Source of the DNA: Leucocoprinus leucothites
Taxonomy: Eukaryota; Basidiomycota; Agaricomycetes; Agaricales; Agaricaceae
Direction: 5' to 3'
Length of the DNA stretch: 64,000 nt
Assembly: GCA_013368445.1 (NCBI GenBank)
Contig: JAACJO010000043.1
Coordinates: 62,001 to 126,000 of the forward strand
A model generated the notes under the pieces. The model had not been told where the DNA came from and made no database searches. It saw only the letters and a list, made by a program, of their open reading frames with translations. This document shows, piece after piece, positions 48,621 through 59,807 of the stretch (the first letter of the stretch is position 1; every line of letters starts with the position of its first letter). Both the position numbers and the translations under genes were made by a program.

Positions 48621-49859
48621 TTTCGGTCCTCTAGTTACATGGGCTCGTAAGGTTGTGCCTACTCTGAGCCGTTCTGAAAATCCTCCTTTTCCTCTTTTTC
48701 TTCCACCTCTACTCCTCTAACTTTTGTTTTTGGACTTCTACATTCTTTGGCTCTATGACCTCTCTTTCCACAGTTATAGCATCCCTTTGCCTTTGGTTGT
48801 CTACATTCCTTTGCCATGTGAACATACTTGTTGCAGTTGTAGCATTTGGGTTTTCCTTGTTCATTGTACTTTGGGAGAGATCGTCTGAATTGGCGACCTA
48901 TTTCTATGGATTGGCCTGCTCCCCCATATGTTATTCCTGTACCAGTGTGGGTATTGCTCCTTTCTGTAGATTCAAAGCCCTGTCCTATGGAAAGTACAGC
49001 TGTTTTCCATGCTGTGTAGGTTTTTGGGATTGACTTAGGAGGATACCCTAGGATAGCTTTGATGATATTGGTGTGTATATTTTTCTTTAGTAGAAATATG
49101 GTGTGGGTTTTGTCAGTTTTTGCTTGTGTTTTGAGGACTTCAAATTCGATTAGGAAGTCGGCTGTGTGTTTCTTGTTTTGTTTAAAACTCTCAATTCTCT
49201 ATTCCGCATTGACTTTGAGTGCGTCATCGCTGAAGAGTCTTTTGAAGTTTGTTTTCCATACGTTCTAGTCTGTGGTATCTGCCCTATTGTTTAGGGCATC
49301 TAATTCCATCTGAGCAAAGTCTCCTGTCATGCCTCCTTTGAGTCGTGATATTATGGCTGTTACTTTGTCATCTGCATCATTGACTTTGTTGAATTTGAGG
49401 TAGAGGAGCATTGATCTCCACCAGTCTTCGAACTTTGATCATGTTCCATCAAAGAATCCTAGTTCTGGGACCAAGGATTTGGTGTTGAACAAGGGGGTAG
49501 TGTCCATCATTTTGTTTGAGTTTCTTAAGCTAATTTGCAGTGATCTGAGTCCTTCTAATCTTTCTATCTCTTGTTCAAGGTGTGTGCTTCTGGGTGGTGT
49601 GGGTTGTTCATCTTCATCATCTGTTGCTTCTTCACCATTGTCAGTTACTTCTTACTCTTTGTCTGAGGATTCTTCTTCATCTGTGACCAGTGGTTCTTCT
49701 GTTTGTTCAGCTTCACATTCTCTTTGCATGTCTTCTTCCACAAGGAAGTCTTCTTTGGTGTTAGATGCTATCATGCATAACTGTTGTCATCATTCGGTTA
49801 CTTCTTCGAGTGATTGGTATCACTTGTGACATTGACAATACTCCATTGCAAAGTGAGTG
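48621..49859 (-). pseudogene. Element A, Gag (broken)
   Basis: Acidic, glutamate-rich start near 49600-49750, a coiled-coil-like LEQEIERLEGLRSLQISLRN near 49550, then a capsid core (FEDWWRSMLLYLKFNKVNDA near 49420) and two consecutive CCHC knuckles, CYNCNKYVHMAKEC and CYNCGKRGHRAKEC, at about 48755-48845. Stops include a TGA near 49440, where the family has Arg. Would encode the particle protein; not functional. Confidence 0.8.
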
Positions 49860-50479
49860 GGGATGCTTTACCAAATGTTACGACCTTTATCAGAACTCAG
49901 GTTGCAACTCTGGCAAAGACTTGAGGATGAGAAAGAGAAAGATACAATTGGTAAAGCATAAGGAATACACTCTACCTAGGAGTCTATATATAAGAAGGGA
50001 GTGGACCTGGGTAAGTACAAGTCAGGGAACTCAGGTAATTATGACATAGACTATGACATAGACTATGATGTAGGAGTGGGGTAGCTGTAAAAATAGAAAT
50101 TGACATGGGAAGTACTGGAACCAAGTAAAGTCATAACATACTGCTCTCAGCCCCACCTACACCCCTCCTTTTATGCCATGACAAGGCTGTAAACCCACAC
50201 CACAAGAACAACAATATAGTCATCTCAAGACCTCAGTCCATTCCTCCTATCCAAACCATCAAGGACACAGTCTGGACACAGTCTGAATAGATGTCCCCAT
50301 TATAGTTGGACTATTCACATCCATGAGGGAGAATAACCCCTCACACTACCATATGAAGATGGCAATTATGAATCTTATTATGATGATGAGGCCAACTTCA
50401 ACATAGATGGTGAAGGTAATTTACCTTAGTGACTTAGATAGTTACTAAGATGTGGACATCTTACCTACAAAAGAGATAA

Positions 50480-51078
50480 TGCTATGTATATTGATTATAT
50501 CTAGCATTTCTTTCATTTACAATGTGAAGTCAATATTAGCTTTACTTAAGTAATATCACAATTATGTTTTCCCCTCTATTTGTTCTTGTGTTTTCTTATC
50601 TTGTTTAGTCTCACTTGTCTTAGTTCATTATAACTTGTTTTATCTTGTTTTGTTTTATTTATCTTTTGATGATATGTGGTTATTAAATATAGCTGTACTG
50701 TATTTGGACTTACCATGTGATTATGTCAGATGATCAAAGAAGAACTTCTAAAGCTTCTCTTCTTTCATTAGAAGCCCTTAGCCCTAGTTAATATTAGATA
50801 CAGACTTGTATCATATATAAGCCATTAACATCTACCAAGGAGAAACATCATTTCTCTTTGGTTAGGTGGAGACTCAATATGAGCCTTTATCTATACAAAG
50901 TCAAATTGAACTCAAGTCTTAAAGATCTCAATTACCAAGTCTTTAACTCTTATAATTGCCATCTTATAACTCTGACTTAGTAAACAACTTTGTTGCTTAC
51001 TGAGAAGGAGTCCCCTTTGATACGATCAAGTTGATACTTATCACACTAGCTTAGGACCAGGCCAGCATTACTATAACA
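50480..51078 (+). repeat. LTR of the right X copy (3' LTR)
   Basis: 599 bp from TGCTATGTATATTG to ATTACTATAACA, preceded by the purine tract CAAAAGAGATAA. Diverged reverse-complement match to 26113-28348. The sequence after 51078 belongs to another Gypsy fossil, and no target duplication with the other X end is found. Confidence 0.75.
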
Positions 51079-54000
51079 TGGAGCTTGAATAGGGAGGTTG
51101 CATAAATCCAGCCAGACCTTCTGTCTTACTTCCAGTTTTGGAAGTGGACCTTTGATACATTTGGTCATAGTTTGCATTGCTTTCTTATGCAAATCCTGTG
51201 CAGTGATGTCGATATTCTTTATCCAGTCAATGCAGTCTTCAGTTGCCAGGTTGTTCATTGGTTCTTGATCAGTTGGGAAAGCTTTGAGAGGGTGGCCATA
51301 CATCAGTTTAATGGGTGTCTGTGATTGATTGGAGTGGGCATGAGAATTATGTGTGAATTCAACAAGGGGTAGTTTCTTTGGCCAGTCAAGAGCATTTTTA
51401 GAGCAGTAAGCAGAGAGGTATATTTTGATTTCCTGGTTGAAGCATTCAGTGGTACTGTCAGATTGAGGGTGGTATGCAGTATATTGTGCATGTTCTATTC
51501 CTAGCTTCTTGAACAGAGCTTGGATAGATGTAGCAACAAAACTAGGGTCTCAATTAGAGATAATTTTATCTGGAGTTCCAAAACATGAGAAGAGATTCTT
51601 GATTAACAGATCAGAGATGTGATCTACAGTAGCTTCTTTTTATGTTTATACTATAATTATCCCTTTTGTGAGTCCATGGTCCACTACAGACAAAATAGAA
51701 TTGAATCCATCAACTTCTGGAAGATCAGTGATGAGATCTATGGCTATTTGTGCAAAGGGTCAAAGAGAGCATGGTCCCTTAATGGATTGGAGTGAGGGTG
51801 TGAAATCTGTTGATCTTATGTTGTTGACAGATTGGGCATCCTTTCATGTAGTTCTTGACAAAAGCTCTCATACCAGGCCATGTGACATATTCTTCTAATT
51901 TTCATATGGTCTTGGTTGTACTAAGGTATCCTATTGCTAAGGTATCATGTACTCATTGGAGTAAACATTTCTTGAAGGTGTTGTTGGTGGGGAGTATGAA
52001 ATGTCCATTTTCATCAATGTGTGGTGAGCCATCAGGTTTTATTGGGAGTGATTCTTTGATTTCCAGATTGAGGATATCAATATCCATTGCTGGGAAGGAT
52101 GATGTGTCAAACATATGGGCAGGGATGGCCACTTGTGGTTTCTCTTCTTCTTCAGTGACATAGTTAGATTAGTATGACAGTGTATTAGCTACAACATTTT
52201 TAATATCAGCAATGTGGCAGATCTTGACTTTATGAGTACTAATGAGGGCAGGCCATTGGGTTGTCTTTTGGGATAACTTCAAGGGTTTAGCCCAGTGAAT
52301 GATATTGTCATGATTGGTACATATGATAGTCTCATGTGGTAAGCCATCAATGTAATGTCACCATTCTTGCAATGCACAGATGATTGCTAGGAATTTCTGT
52401 TTGGAGGTATGATAGCATTTTTTGGTCAGAGAAAATCCTTTTGAGTGGAAGAAACAGGGATGCATAACTCTGTTTGAGTCTTTTTGAAGTAAAACTGCAC
52501 TAGATGTGTGGTTTGAGATATCAGTTTGTATTTCAAAAGGTTTGGTCAGGTCAGGGGTAATGAGAATGGGTTCTTGTAGAAATTTCTTCTTGTGGGTATT
52601 GAATGATGACTGAGCTTCTGAATTCCATTGAAATGGTTGATTTTTGTGGAGAACAGTATTGAGAGGGGCTGCATAGTGGGTATAATTTCATATAAATTTC
52701 CAATAGAAGTTGCAGAAACTAATGAATTCACAGATATTTCATGGACTTTTGGGAGTTGGCCAATTCCCTGTAACATGAAAACCGAAAAAAAACAAGAGAT
52801 ACTAATATTTTCGCAATTTCACACTTAGTATTATAAAAGAATAATGCTATGCCTAAGAGCCCTATAGTACATTAGTGGTGTAGCTACAAAGCTAGCTACT
52901 AAGAAGTAATACAGTCAACCAATATGGCAGGTGAGACTTGTGATCTAGTACAGCAGTCCACTATTGTGAACTGTCCTGGAGATTTGAACCCTCAACTTCA
53001 GGACACCACCATCACAGAATTACTGCTTTGGGACTTGAGGGAAACCTCTATGCCAAGAATGATCCAAATGATCTAAAAATAAGGTCCAGGGTCTAGAATC
53101 AGATCAGAAGGATCAACAGACTAGTTAACAGTCAATGATCCACACTTTCCACATGTACAAGACAAGAACCTAGCTACCCTACTGCTTAACTACATGGCTT
53201 CTGCACTGTTCAGTCATCTGACTGTACTAGCCAAGCAAACTGATGGTTGCATTGACATGGCAGGAGTCCTCAGATAAAGAAAATATCCCAGCTGAAATGA
53301 TTATCCATGATTAAAAATAAATTAATGAAAGAAACTCACATGGCAGCTACTCTGCTATCTATGCAACAGCCTAGCAATCAAGCAGACCTACTGGTTGGTA
53401 TCACATTGGAAAAGTATACCCAGCCAGATCCAGGACAATTCAGTCATTTTCTATTAGTCAATTTTAAGTCATACCTATTTCTTTCTAGAATATTTTGTCT
53501 ATTTTTGTATCTCTCAATTAATATAAAAAGGGCCCAACAGCATGTGGATAGGCAAGGAACCCTATGCCTCTGTAGTGCTATATGGTATGTAGACCACAAA
53601 CTAAGCATTTTTGAGTGAATAAGCAATCAACCTTCTAAGAGAACTCTAGCAGAAAAGACTTCTACTAGTTATTCTAGGAAATATTCTAAAATGTTTCAAG
53701 TTTGATCTAGTGTTATAGTGAAGTAGCTACCAAGCTAAGGAGGCTTGTAGTTTAAAGCATATTGACCACATCAGCACCAGTGTGTGACTGAGTGAGTGAT
53801 TGTAAACAAGGTCCAGTTGACCTTAGAGAGAAACAGAGACAGCTTCAGGATATAAGATCTTAGTTACAGAAGTCTTCTAAGTGTCACAAACTGCACACTT
53901 AGTCAGGATCCTAGTATATTTTTCGAGAATTTCACAAAGTAACTAGTACAGCATTCAGTTTCATTGCACATTTCATGTTTTTCAGCAGTAGCTACCTAAA

Positions 54001-54860
54001 TCCTCATCTATTTCTCATACTTGCCCTCAAATTCATTTGAGGTTACATTCTAGCTACCTAGCTAGTACTCCACTTGAGGTTATATCCATATGTCAATGAG
54101 CCTCAACACTGCTATTCCTTTGAGTTTTACTGGGCCCATGTGTACTTTATCTAGTGATATTATGAATCTTAGGTATGCCAATTTTTTGTTTTTGAAATCA
54201 CATTCCTCTACTTTGAGGTAGAGATCATATTTTCAAAAGATTTCAAAAACTTGGTGGGTGATTTCTTGAAGCTCTTGTTTAGTTTTTGTATGAATCAACA
54301 CATTGTCCATGTATATGATGACCTGATTTTGATGGATGAGAGGAGTGAGAATAGTGTCCATCATGTTTTGAAATGTGGCTAGACTATTACACATTTTGAA
54401 AAACATAACAGTGAGTTCAAATAACCCTTTGTGCATGCAAAAGATTTCTTTCCACTGATCTCTGTCAAAAATGCGAATATTGTTGTATCTGAGTTGTATG
54501 TTGAGTGCTGTGAAGTATTTCAATCCTTGGAGTTGATCGAGGATTGACTGGATACTGAGAATTGGATATGCATTTTTGATGGTGTGTTTGTTAAGGTATC
54601 AATAATCTTGGCATGGTCTCAGAGATCCATTTTTCTTGGATACAAAGAAGAAAGGAGAAGCCATTGGTGACTTCAACAGTCAAATATATCCTTTTTGTAA
54701 GTTTTCTTCTATGAATTTGTTGAGTTCAAGGGTTTCTCCATATGATAATTTGTATCAGGGAAAAGCTTTAGGTTGGAATGACAGTTTCATCTTGATTTTA
54801 TGATTGTAGATTCAAGATAGTGGGAATCTTTCACTTTTCTTTTCAGTTATACAGCATGAC
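51079..54860 (-). pseudogene. Gypsy fossil Z, Pol remnant
   Basis: Minus strand. Near 54640 PMASPFFFVSKKNGSLRPCQ opens the reverse transcriptase; 54233-54523 includes IIYMDNVLIHT, where the second catalytic Asp of YMDD is Asn, consistent with a G-to-A change. RNase H (KPFEIQTDISNHTSSAVLLQ near 52530), the integrase zinc finger (CPICQQHK near 51825) and an integrase tail (KLEVRQKVWLDLCNLPIQAP near 51110) follow. Dozens of stops. The gag half is absent and a 1.35-kb element interrupts it at 52768-54113. The oldest-looking Gypsy copy here. Confidence 0.8.
52768..54113. mobile_element. Small non-autonomous insertion, possibly TRIM-like
   Basis: A 5-bp duplication ATTCC (52763-52767, 54114-54118) brackets 1346 bp inserted between the thumb and RNase H of Z; removing it restores LKGI joined to NWP. 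Near the two ends there is a diverged direct repeat: GATACTAATATTTTCGCAAT at 52799 and GATCCTAGTATATTTTTCGA near 53909, both followed by ATTTCACA. Inside lies GATTTGAACCC (52981), the complement of a tRNA B-box-like GGTTCAAATC. No convincing protein. It could be a miniature LTR element or a tRNA-derived SINE-like composite. Confidence 0.4.
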
Positions 54861-55640
54861 AATTCCCATGTCACATTGTCCAATCTTGTCACCAATCTGG
54901 CTGATCAACAACTCGGGCTTTCATTCCTCCTCCCCACTAATGTCCTCCCACTCTGAATCATCTCCATCTCCATTATTACCCTGTGAGGAATCGAAATCCT
55001 TCACTTTTGGCTTAGATATGCCCTTTTCCTCATAATCAGCCTTTTTTACCTTGGAGTTGACCTTTTCCCACTATTTCAGCTTTTTTCTCTCCACTTTCTC
55101 CACTTGCTTTGCTGTATTCCATCTCTCTAAGTTACTCTGCCACCTCAGGATTCCCTCCTTGTTCCACTACTTTTGTTCCTCCTTGTTTTTGGCCCATTTT
55201 GCAAGCTCTTGATTGAATAATGCCCTAGTATCCCTTTTGGTAGCCTGAGCATGCTCTTCCTCCTCCATGTCCTCCTCATGTGCTTTAATTGCTTCATACC
55301 ACTCATCACTAAGCAGCCTTGTAAGCCCATTATTTAAGAACCACTTCCCCTTTGCCCTTCCATAGAAGCCTGAAGCCACATGACATGGCTTTGTAGAGTG
55401 TCTGCCTCCTCACTCTTTTCAAGCAACATAGCCTGCAAGTCCCTCTCAAGAGTAGTTGTTGCTTCTATGCCAAGAAGGTCATCAACTGAAGACTTCTTCA
55501 TATGAGAACCACAATGCTTGACAGGTGACAGTTGAAGGGTCTGGATGTCAGGAGGTGGTACAGTAGATTTAATGGGTGACTTGGAGATGAGTAAGTGAGT
55601 AGTTGTCAAAGTGAGTTGGGGGAGTGCAAGTCAAAGCAGT
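54861..55640 (-). pseudogene. Coiled-coil fragment, possibly pogo/Tc5-type transposase C-terminus
   Basis: The minus strand encodes LLGIEATTTLERDLQAMLLE (near 55460), then in another frame GRAKGKWFLNNGLTRLLSDE and EEDMEEEEHAQATKRDTRAL (55200-55370), then a lysine/glutamate-rich run and an acidic end (DDSEWEDISGEEE near 54945). Long charged coiled coils of this type follow the DDE domain in fungal CENP-B-like transposases, but no catalytic motif is present, so the assignment is tentative. Frame changes and a stop show it is dead. Confidence 0.3.
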
Positions 55641-55644
55641 CAGG

Positions 55645-56844
55645 TCATCATTTCATATGATACTGTTGATTCATGCTTAACATGTGAAAGCAAATAAATT
55701 GTTCTAACAGGAGGAGAAGCACCTTCCTCGAGGTTAATGCACAAGTTATAGGATCAGTAAGGTGGAAGAATATCAGCATGAGACTTACTGAAGACATCTA
55801 TTCATTTGTGATATTCTAAAGGAACATTAGAAAGGTTGATGGGATCCTGCAAAGAAGAAGAAGCAGCTCCAGACACAGATGAGTCCTGGATATCCAGACC
55901 AAAATGCATAGAGCCAGGTTGACAACAGACATGTGCAAATGCAGCTGCTCTAATTAGTCAAATGTCAGATCAAGCAGAAGAAGAATCAGGAACTGGTGAG
56001 ATTGCATTGGGAGCTGATAATTTGGCAGAAATAAGCATGCCAATAGAAGGAGTAGCAAGATCTGGTTGTAGAGCAGATCAGAAAATAATTTGACCTGAAA
56101 CCTAGTCAATTAATGGATTGTAGTAGGCAAGCCAATTATGTCCACAAACTACAGAGCAAGACAGATCAAGCTAAGTGACATAGAAGTCCAGAGTTAAAAA
56201 CTCACCACTTGGAAACAAGATAGGAATTTTCACAGTCTCTGAAATGAACAAATTAGATGAACCATCAAACAACTACACCTCTATGGGAGGAATCAGAACA
56301 GTGGGTACACAATATTATGAATAAGTGAATTGTCTATAAAGCAATGAGTAGAACTACTATCAACAAGTGCAGTAAGAAAAATAGGAAATGAAGATTTATC
56401 CAAGAGAAAAGAAGAAATGAGTGAAATATGAGGAGAGTTCAGATTGGAAATACAGATGCATTGAGTCAAATACTCTCTGAGGCATAAGAGAGTTCAACAC
56501 AATCCTTAGCCTGTGCAGAGTTCTGAGGATTGCTCACTATTTTTTTGAACTCTCAGATTGAGAGCCCAATGGTTGCAAAGCATCCTTGGAGTCTGTGTTG
56601 GCCTTGGCTTTTCACCCTTTAAGCTTTTTTGCATTAGAAGAAGGAGAATTGTTCTTGTTACTAATATTACTGGACTCATTTTTGCAAAGACATTTGCAAA
56701 TCATGTGGTTGCCACCACAATATAGACATTGTTCATTTACAATATGATACTGATGCTCTTGAGCAGTCAGCTTACCATCCTTATTGAGCTTTCCAGCAAG
56801 AGGGTTGATAAAAGTGGACAAGTAGTGTGTATTCTCTGAGCCTG
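55645..56844 (-). pseudogene. Gypsy fragment related to W (knuckle and protease)
   Basis: Minus strand: PLAGKLNKDGKLTAQEHQYH followed by the knuckle CLYCGGNHMICKC (the His is present, the last spacing slightly degenerate) at 56690-56740, a protease-like segment TALVDSSSTHCFIDNSLIHN near 56350 and NVPLEYHK near 55820, each matching W positions 59600-60620. Many stops. It ends at 56844, where the W LTR begins, so W appears inserted into this older relative in opposite orientation. Confidence 0.7.
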
Positions 56845-57445
56845 TGTCATGACCCGATCCTCGCCACTGGCCCGGCTGACAATTTCTCAACTTAGAATCT
56901 TTTACACATCCTGCTCTTCCGTCCTATCACTTTGGCTCACTTCCACTCCATTTGCTCCACTCTTCTTCTTTACCCTTTGGCTTCTGGCACGTTGTGTTCG
57001 GACTTTCTCACGTCATGTCATATTTCATTCCTCTTGTCATTTCTAGTCTTCTTCCGATGTCAGATATTATTATTCTTCTAGCCTTTCCGAAATGTCGGAT
57101 GCTTATTATCCTCTTATCCTTTTTCTGTTATGTCTTTGTTTCTTGCTATCCAACCCTATCCGCCGCCTTGTATATAAGTAGTCGAACTTGTACCATATTC
57201 CTCAGTCTGATAATCGACTAAGTCACGTGTTACTACTCTGTCTGATCTCTGCTCTCTCTTCGCCCTCCTATCTCTATCCGTTTCCGAAATCTGGGTCAGC
57301 ATCAGTAGTGGCACAACACATAAGTTGAGGCCAAGACCCACTCCCATGTTCATCGACTGGATCAGTCATCTCTGTTCCCCTGTCTTAGACACCCGGTCTT
57401 GAACATTGGCTTCATTTCCCGTCCTTAGTAACCTAGTTCTTGACA
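56845..57445 (+). repeat. 5' LTR of Gypsy element W
   Basis: 601 bp, TGTCATGACCCG to GTTCTTGACA (inverted TGTCA/TGACA). It contains a TATA box and lies directly upstream of gag. The 3' LTR is not in the window. Confidence 0.75.
57171..57178 (+). promoter_or_regulatory. TATA box in W LTR
   Basis: TATATAAG, 325 bp into the LTR and about 340 bp before the gag ATG; a normal place for the U3 promoter of a Gypsy element. Confidence 0.5.
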
Positions 57446-57509
57446 GTATTATCAGACTTCACCTCACTACTGTCGCATCATCCCTCTGCTCCCTTCTCTC
57501 GTCTTCGTC

Positions 57510-59807
57510 ATGGCAAACACCCGCACCGCAGTATGGCATCAGCCCACTGCCACCACTTCCACCACTCAGGAGCCGAAACGCTCTAACTCTGTCCCTGCCA
57601 CCCCGGCTGAAAGCTCCACTCGCAGTTCGGGAAATAATCGTATTCCTAGTCATATCCGCCGTTCATGCCGTCTAAACACCAACTTGCCTTCAACTCCCCA
57701 ACCCTCTCAAATCTCTCGCCCTGCTCGTCTGTTGCCTCACCATCGTGACACTCATCCTCCTAGCACTCCTGCACCTCCTGGTGGTATGCCACCCAATTGG
57801 GATCCATCCGGTCCTTCAGAACCGGGTGATGAGGATGGTCTTGACTATGTTAATCCTCCCCACCAGGATGAAGAGAACAACGATTGGGAAGACATCGAAG
57901 ATCACCTCGGTAGCCCCGAGGATCCAGACGACCCCGACGATAATGACCCAGACGATGACAACTCATCCTCTTCCTCATCTGACGACCTTCCTGCTCCTCC
58001 ACCTCGTCCTCGTCGTCATGATTGCCTTCAAGGTCGCTTAGCTGATGCTTTATCCCGGCTCGCTGATAACCTCGACCACCGTCCCCAACCTAACGCGGCT
58101 CCCGTTAATAAAGCTCGCCTTCCGGATATGTTCAGCAGAACTGACCCGGACAAGCTCAACACCTTCCTCATCCAATGCCATCTCTACTTCCGCGCCAACC
58201 CAACTTAGTTCCAGAAAGATAGCCAAAAGGTCAACTTTGCAATGACTTACCTCACCGGGGTAGCTCTAGACTGGTTCGAGGTTGCTCTCACTCAGGAGGA
58301 GCAAGGCATCTTCCATGATTGGATCACGGATTGGGATGCTTTTACCCGTGAGCTCTGCACGCACTTTGGGGTTGCCAACCTGAAGTCAGAAGCAGCTGAA
58401 CTTCTTGATAACTGTTAAGATTTACAGTCAGAGCACCTAGTAACGTCACGTGTCACAACACGTGATTGGGTTATGTAAGACAGCGGCTAACTGGTCTTTA
58501 ACCTACTTCAATTAATAAGCTTGAGTATTCTTGAAAGCTCAGTAAGAGAAGGCCAAGAAGACTTGAGGTAAGTCTAAGGTAGCGCGAGGTTCAAGACAAC
58601 AACAATGATACAAGTGAATTCAAGACAGGGCAAGTAAACACAAGTAGTCCGGGAAACAAAGGAAAGATTAAACTTGCATTTAATCTTCCAAATACAAGTC
58701 CTTAAATACTGACTAGACGAAACGATATCAAACTATGAAACTACAACTACAAGTCCAAAAATCACTATCACGATTCTGATAAATACGTATCTGTCCGCTG
58801 ATGTAACAGCTATCATAGTTAGATATCTAATAGTTCAAATCCAAACGCGATGTCCATGAAACCATCATTGTCTGTTAATCAGTCCTGTTAGTCCATAACA
58901 ATCAAACAGCGAAACCGTTCCTCCTGATCCTCTTGATAACGTCCGTCCAATTATATTTGTCCCAATTGACATCAAATCGTTCTTCTTCCACATCAAACTT
59001 TCCAACGTATTCTTCCCAATCTAGAACCGCAGTCTCGGTCCTGGTGGCTGTGTCGGCGTCTAGGATGATTAAGTCACAATGAGCGTCAATCAGGTCGATG
59101 TTTATAACAATAACCTGCAGATGAAATCGGGTGATAAGATCGCCACTTACAACATTGACTTCATGAAGTACGCTGCACAGCTCGGCTGGGGTGACAAGGT
59201 CCTCTGCCATTGCTACTATAAGGGTCTCCCTAATCGCATTCAGGACCCTATCAGTGTCCGCGAACAGGGTAAACCCAACACCTTCCAGGAGATGCTCCAT
59301 ACAGCTATACTCATTGATGGTCGCTATTGGGAACGCGATTGCGAAAGAGCACGTGCCTGTGCCGCGGAAAAGGATCTTGCCAAGTGCAAGCAATCCAAAC
59401 CCTCCAACTCCTCGAATAACCCTCAGCCTAATCCCTAACGCGGCTCTTCATCACAACCATCTAACTTTAATTGGGGCAACAACAACAGCAACAACAACAA
59501 CAGCGGCAGCAACAACAATCGCAATACCTCTCAGGCCCCCTCCAAATCCACTACCCCTGCTCTATCCACCTCTAACCAGCAACGCCCTTTGACCCGTCCC
59601 ACGAAACCGGATATTTCTGACAAGCTAGGCAAGGACAGCAAATTGACTCCCGAAGAGTGCAAACGCCGTATCGATGAAGACCTCTGCTTGTTCTGCAGTG
59701 GTAAAGGTCACAAGGTCGACCAATGCCATAGGAAGCAGAACAGGGCCAAGATCCGCAAGGCTGAAGCGGCTCCCGCCAAGGACTCTGAAAAGAGTTCAGA
59801 AAAATAG
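57510..59807 (+). pseudogene. W Gag (two nonsense codons, split by solo LTR)
   Basis: ATG 57510. Pro/Ser-rich and acidic N-terminus (DDPDDNDPDDDNSSSSSSDD), capsid core PDMFSRTDPDKLNTFLIQCH (about 58110-58170) and VALDWFE, then after the solo LTR insertion GDKIATYNIDFMKYAAQLGW, an Asn-rich linker and a knuckle C-LF-C-SGKG-H-KVDQ-C near 59690-59730, ending SSEK at 59807. Stops at 58206 (TAG) and 59436 (TAA) are one base from Gln codons. The Pol frame follows in the -1 frame at the stop. Confidence 0.85.
58413..59109. mobile_element. Solo LTR inside W gag (697 bp)
   Basis: TGTTAAGATTTACAG to GATGTTTATAACA (inverted TGTTA/TAACA), with a perfect 5-bp duplication ATAAC (58408-58412, 59110-59114). 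Removing it restores the Gag frame AELLDN to LQMKSGD. Not similar to the LTRs of X, A or W, so a fourth LTR family. Confidence 0.9.

Larger units (their letters stand above)
43666..50138 (-). mobile_element. Gypsy chromovirus A, full length with two LTRs
   Basis: LTRs of 263 bp at 43666-43928 and 49876-50138 (TGTTACAACC or TGTTACGACC to GTCATAACA) flank an internal region read on the minus strand: gag, Pol, third frame. Target duplication CACTG/TACTG (43661-43665, 50139-50143), one base changed. A purine tract AGAAAAGGGGTAA lies just inside the 3' LTR (43929-43941, minus strand). It interrupts the third frame of right-hand X. The two LTRs differ at several positions, so insertion is not recent. 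Confidence 0.92.
42591..50428 (+). pseudogene. X third frame downstream of Pol (split by element A)
   Basis: A reading frame begins at ATG 42591, 13 bp after the Pol stop, and can be followed, through TGA/TAG stops, to the A insertion at 43665 and on to about 50428, ending just before the purine tract and LTR. In order: Ser/Thr/Pro-rich start; a helical segment (HLDALTSARSQYKCLQEEMD, about 42925-42985); a CCHC knuckle at 43320-43361 (C-DI-C-HRMG-H-IKML-C); a second, C-x2-C-x6-H-x4-C, at 43374-43421; a hydrophobic run LLLVILVALFI near 43460; and an acidic end (left copy: YEDGNYRPYYNDEANFNIDG). I know no function for it. It is not a standard env frame. Decayed in both copies. Confidence 0.55.

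Noticed and set aside
52940..53060. Functional tRNA gene suggested by the GGTTCAAATC complement
   Set aside because: The surrounding bases do not form a convincing T-stem, acceptor stem or A box in either strand; at most tRNA-derived.
58902..59393. 163-codon minus-strand open frame in W gag
   Set aside because: It spans the junction between the solo LTR and gag, so it is a chance frame antisense to gag.
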